Positions 6,491 to 6,856 of a stretch of DNA of 6,856 bases are shown here, piece after piece. Made by a program: the position numbers and the translations under genes. The number at the start of each line of letters is the position of its first letter. Position 1 is the stretch's first letter. Below the pieces are notes generated by a model. It saw only the letters and a program-made list of their open reading frames with translations, did no database searches and was not told the origin of the DNA. The stretch comes from Chloroflexota bacterium (GTDB lineage: Bacteria > Chloroflexota > Anaerolineae > Anaerolineales > DRMV01): NCBI GenBank assembly GCA_013154225.1, contig JAADCW010000083.1:1-6856 (forward strand). Direction: 5' to 3'.

Positions 6491-6511
6491 AAAAACTCTT
6501 CCTCTGGAAGA
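6491..6511 (-). terminator. Weak second terminator-like hairpin after mutL
   Basis: On the minus strand UCUUCC and GGAAGA form a 6-bp stem around AGA (6497-6511), followed by G and a run of U. The stem is short and AT-rich, so it would be weak alone. It may back up the strong mutL terminator at 6576-6601 and insulate metK from read-through. Confidence 0.35.
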
Positions 6512-6575
6512 AAAATTGGCGTAAGGGCGCAAATTCTACCTGAGCGCTGAAAACGCGAGCCAGATCAAAAAATGC

Positions 6576-6601
6576 AAAAGGCCGCAGGTTCTCCTGCGGC
6601 C
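6576..6601 (-). terminator. mutL: Intrinsic terminator of mutL
   Basis: On the minus strand GGCCGCAGG and CCTGCGGCC make a perfect 9-bp GC-rich stem around an AGAA loop (6580-6601), followed by TTTT and, after GCA, a further run of six T. It begins 21 bases after the mutL stop codon, so it ends the mutL transcript and separates it from metK. Confidence 0.92.
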
Positions 6602-6622
6602 ATCCGTTATTCCTTGGCGTGT

Positions 6623-6856
6623 TTATTTGGGACCTAAACGCCCGAATTGTTTTTCCAGCGCGTCAATGCTGATGTGGATCATCGTAGGCCGCCCATGGGG
6701 ACAGGAGCGCGGGTTTTGGCAGGCTTCCAGATCCCGAATCAGGGCTTCTTGTTCCTGCGGCGAAAGCACCTGCCCGCCTTTGACCGCGACCCGCTTGCAC
6801 ACCCGTGCGATGATGCGTTCCTCGATGGCGTTTTTCAGCGGCGTTTCGTCTTCCTC
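6623..6856 (-). CDS. mutL: DNA mismatch repair protein MutL, C-terminal part (partial)
   Basis: The last 77 codons and stop of a gene whose start lies beyond the right edge. The visible residues are the end of the MutL C-terminal dimerisation/endonuclease domain: ARVCKRVAVKGG (17-28 of the visible part), then SCPHGRPTMIHIS (51-63) and LEKQFGRL (67-74). The C-P-H-G-R-P motif, the preceding A-x-x-C-K and the final F-x-R are features of MutL proteins with their own metal-dependent nicking activity, used in bacteria that lack MutH. The DQHAxxExxxxE active-site motif would lie upstream, outside the window, so activity is inferred. MutL couples MutS mismatch recognition to strand nicking and repair. 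The frame is intact to TAA and followed by a strong terminator. Confidence 0.93.
   Translation of the reverse strand, partial: EEDETPLKNAIEERIIARVCKRVAVKGGQVLSPQEQEALIRDLEACQNPRSCPHGRPTMIHISIDALEKQFGRLGPK

Overview
All six protein genes lie on the minus strand, so the window is transcribed from its right end to its left. The base composition looks moderately GC-rich. The gene content is ordinary bacterial housekeeping: mismatch repair, S-adenosylmethionine (SAM) synthesis, a DHDPS-family aldolase and phosphate transport. The SAM-I riboswitch in front of metK excludes most Proteobacteria, where that class is rare. The MutL carries the C-terminal motifs of the endonuclease type found in bacteria without MutH. 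Together with the COG3294-like HD protein beside phoU, this suggests a Chloroflexota (Anaerolineae-like) organism. That assignment is inference from motifs only and is weakly held.

Layout from right to left. The C-terminal 77 residues of MutL run off the right edge (6623-6856) and are closed by a strong intrinsic terminator (6576-6601), with a second weak terminator-like hairpin at about 6491-6511. A 516-bp intergenic region follows. It holds a long imperfect palindrome (6384-6437), a probable promoter, a complete SAM-I riboswitch aptamer (6208-6345) and its terminator (6144-6177), then metK (4898-6106). A 378-bp intergenic region (4520-4897) contains two hairpins built on a shared short repeat, one of which may terminate metK. 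Next come a DHDPS/N-acetylneuraminate-lyase-family aldolase (3617-4519), pstA (2607-3548), pstB (1769-2581), phoU (1085-1738) and an HD-domain phosphohydrolase (155-1012). The left edge carries a perfect 11-bp hairpin of a type seen as dispersed intergenic repeats.

The genes form at least two functional units. metK stands alone and should be controlled by premature termination: the 3' strand of aptamer helix P1 can pair instead with the 5' arm of the terminator, so high SAM lowers metK expression. The second unit reads aldolase-pstA-pstB-phoU-HD protein with gaps of 25-72 bp and a good ribosome binding site at each start, so it is probably one operon. PstA and PstB are the second permease subunit and the ATPase of the high-affinity phosphate ABC importer, and PhoU is its negative regulator. 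The importer's other permease subunit (pstC) and its phosphate-binding protein (pstS) are not in the window, and the aldolase occupies the place where pstC usually sits.

I found no clearly undescribed system. The items most worth a second look are the palindrome over the metK promoter, the pst operon without pstS and pstC next to the aldolase, and the HD protein coupled to phoU.
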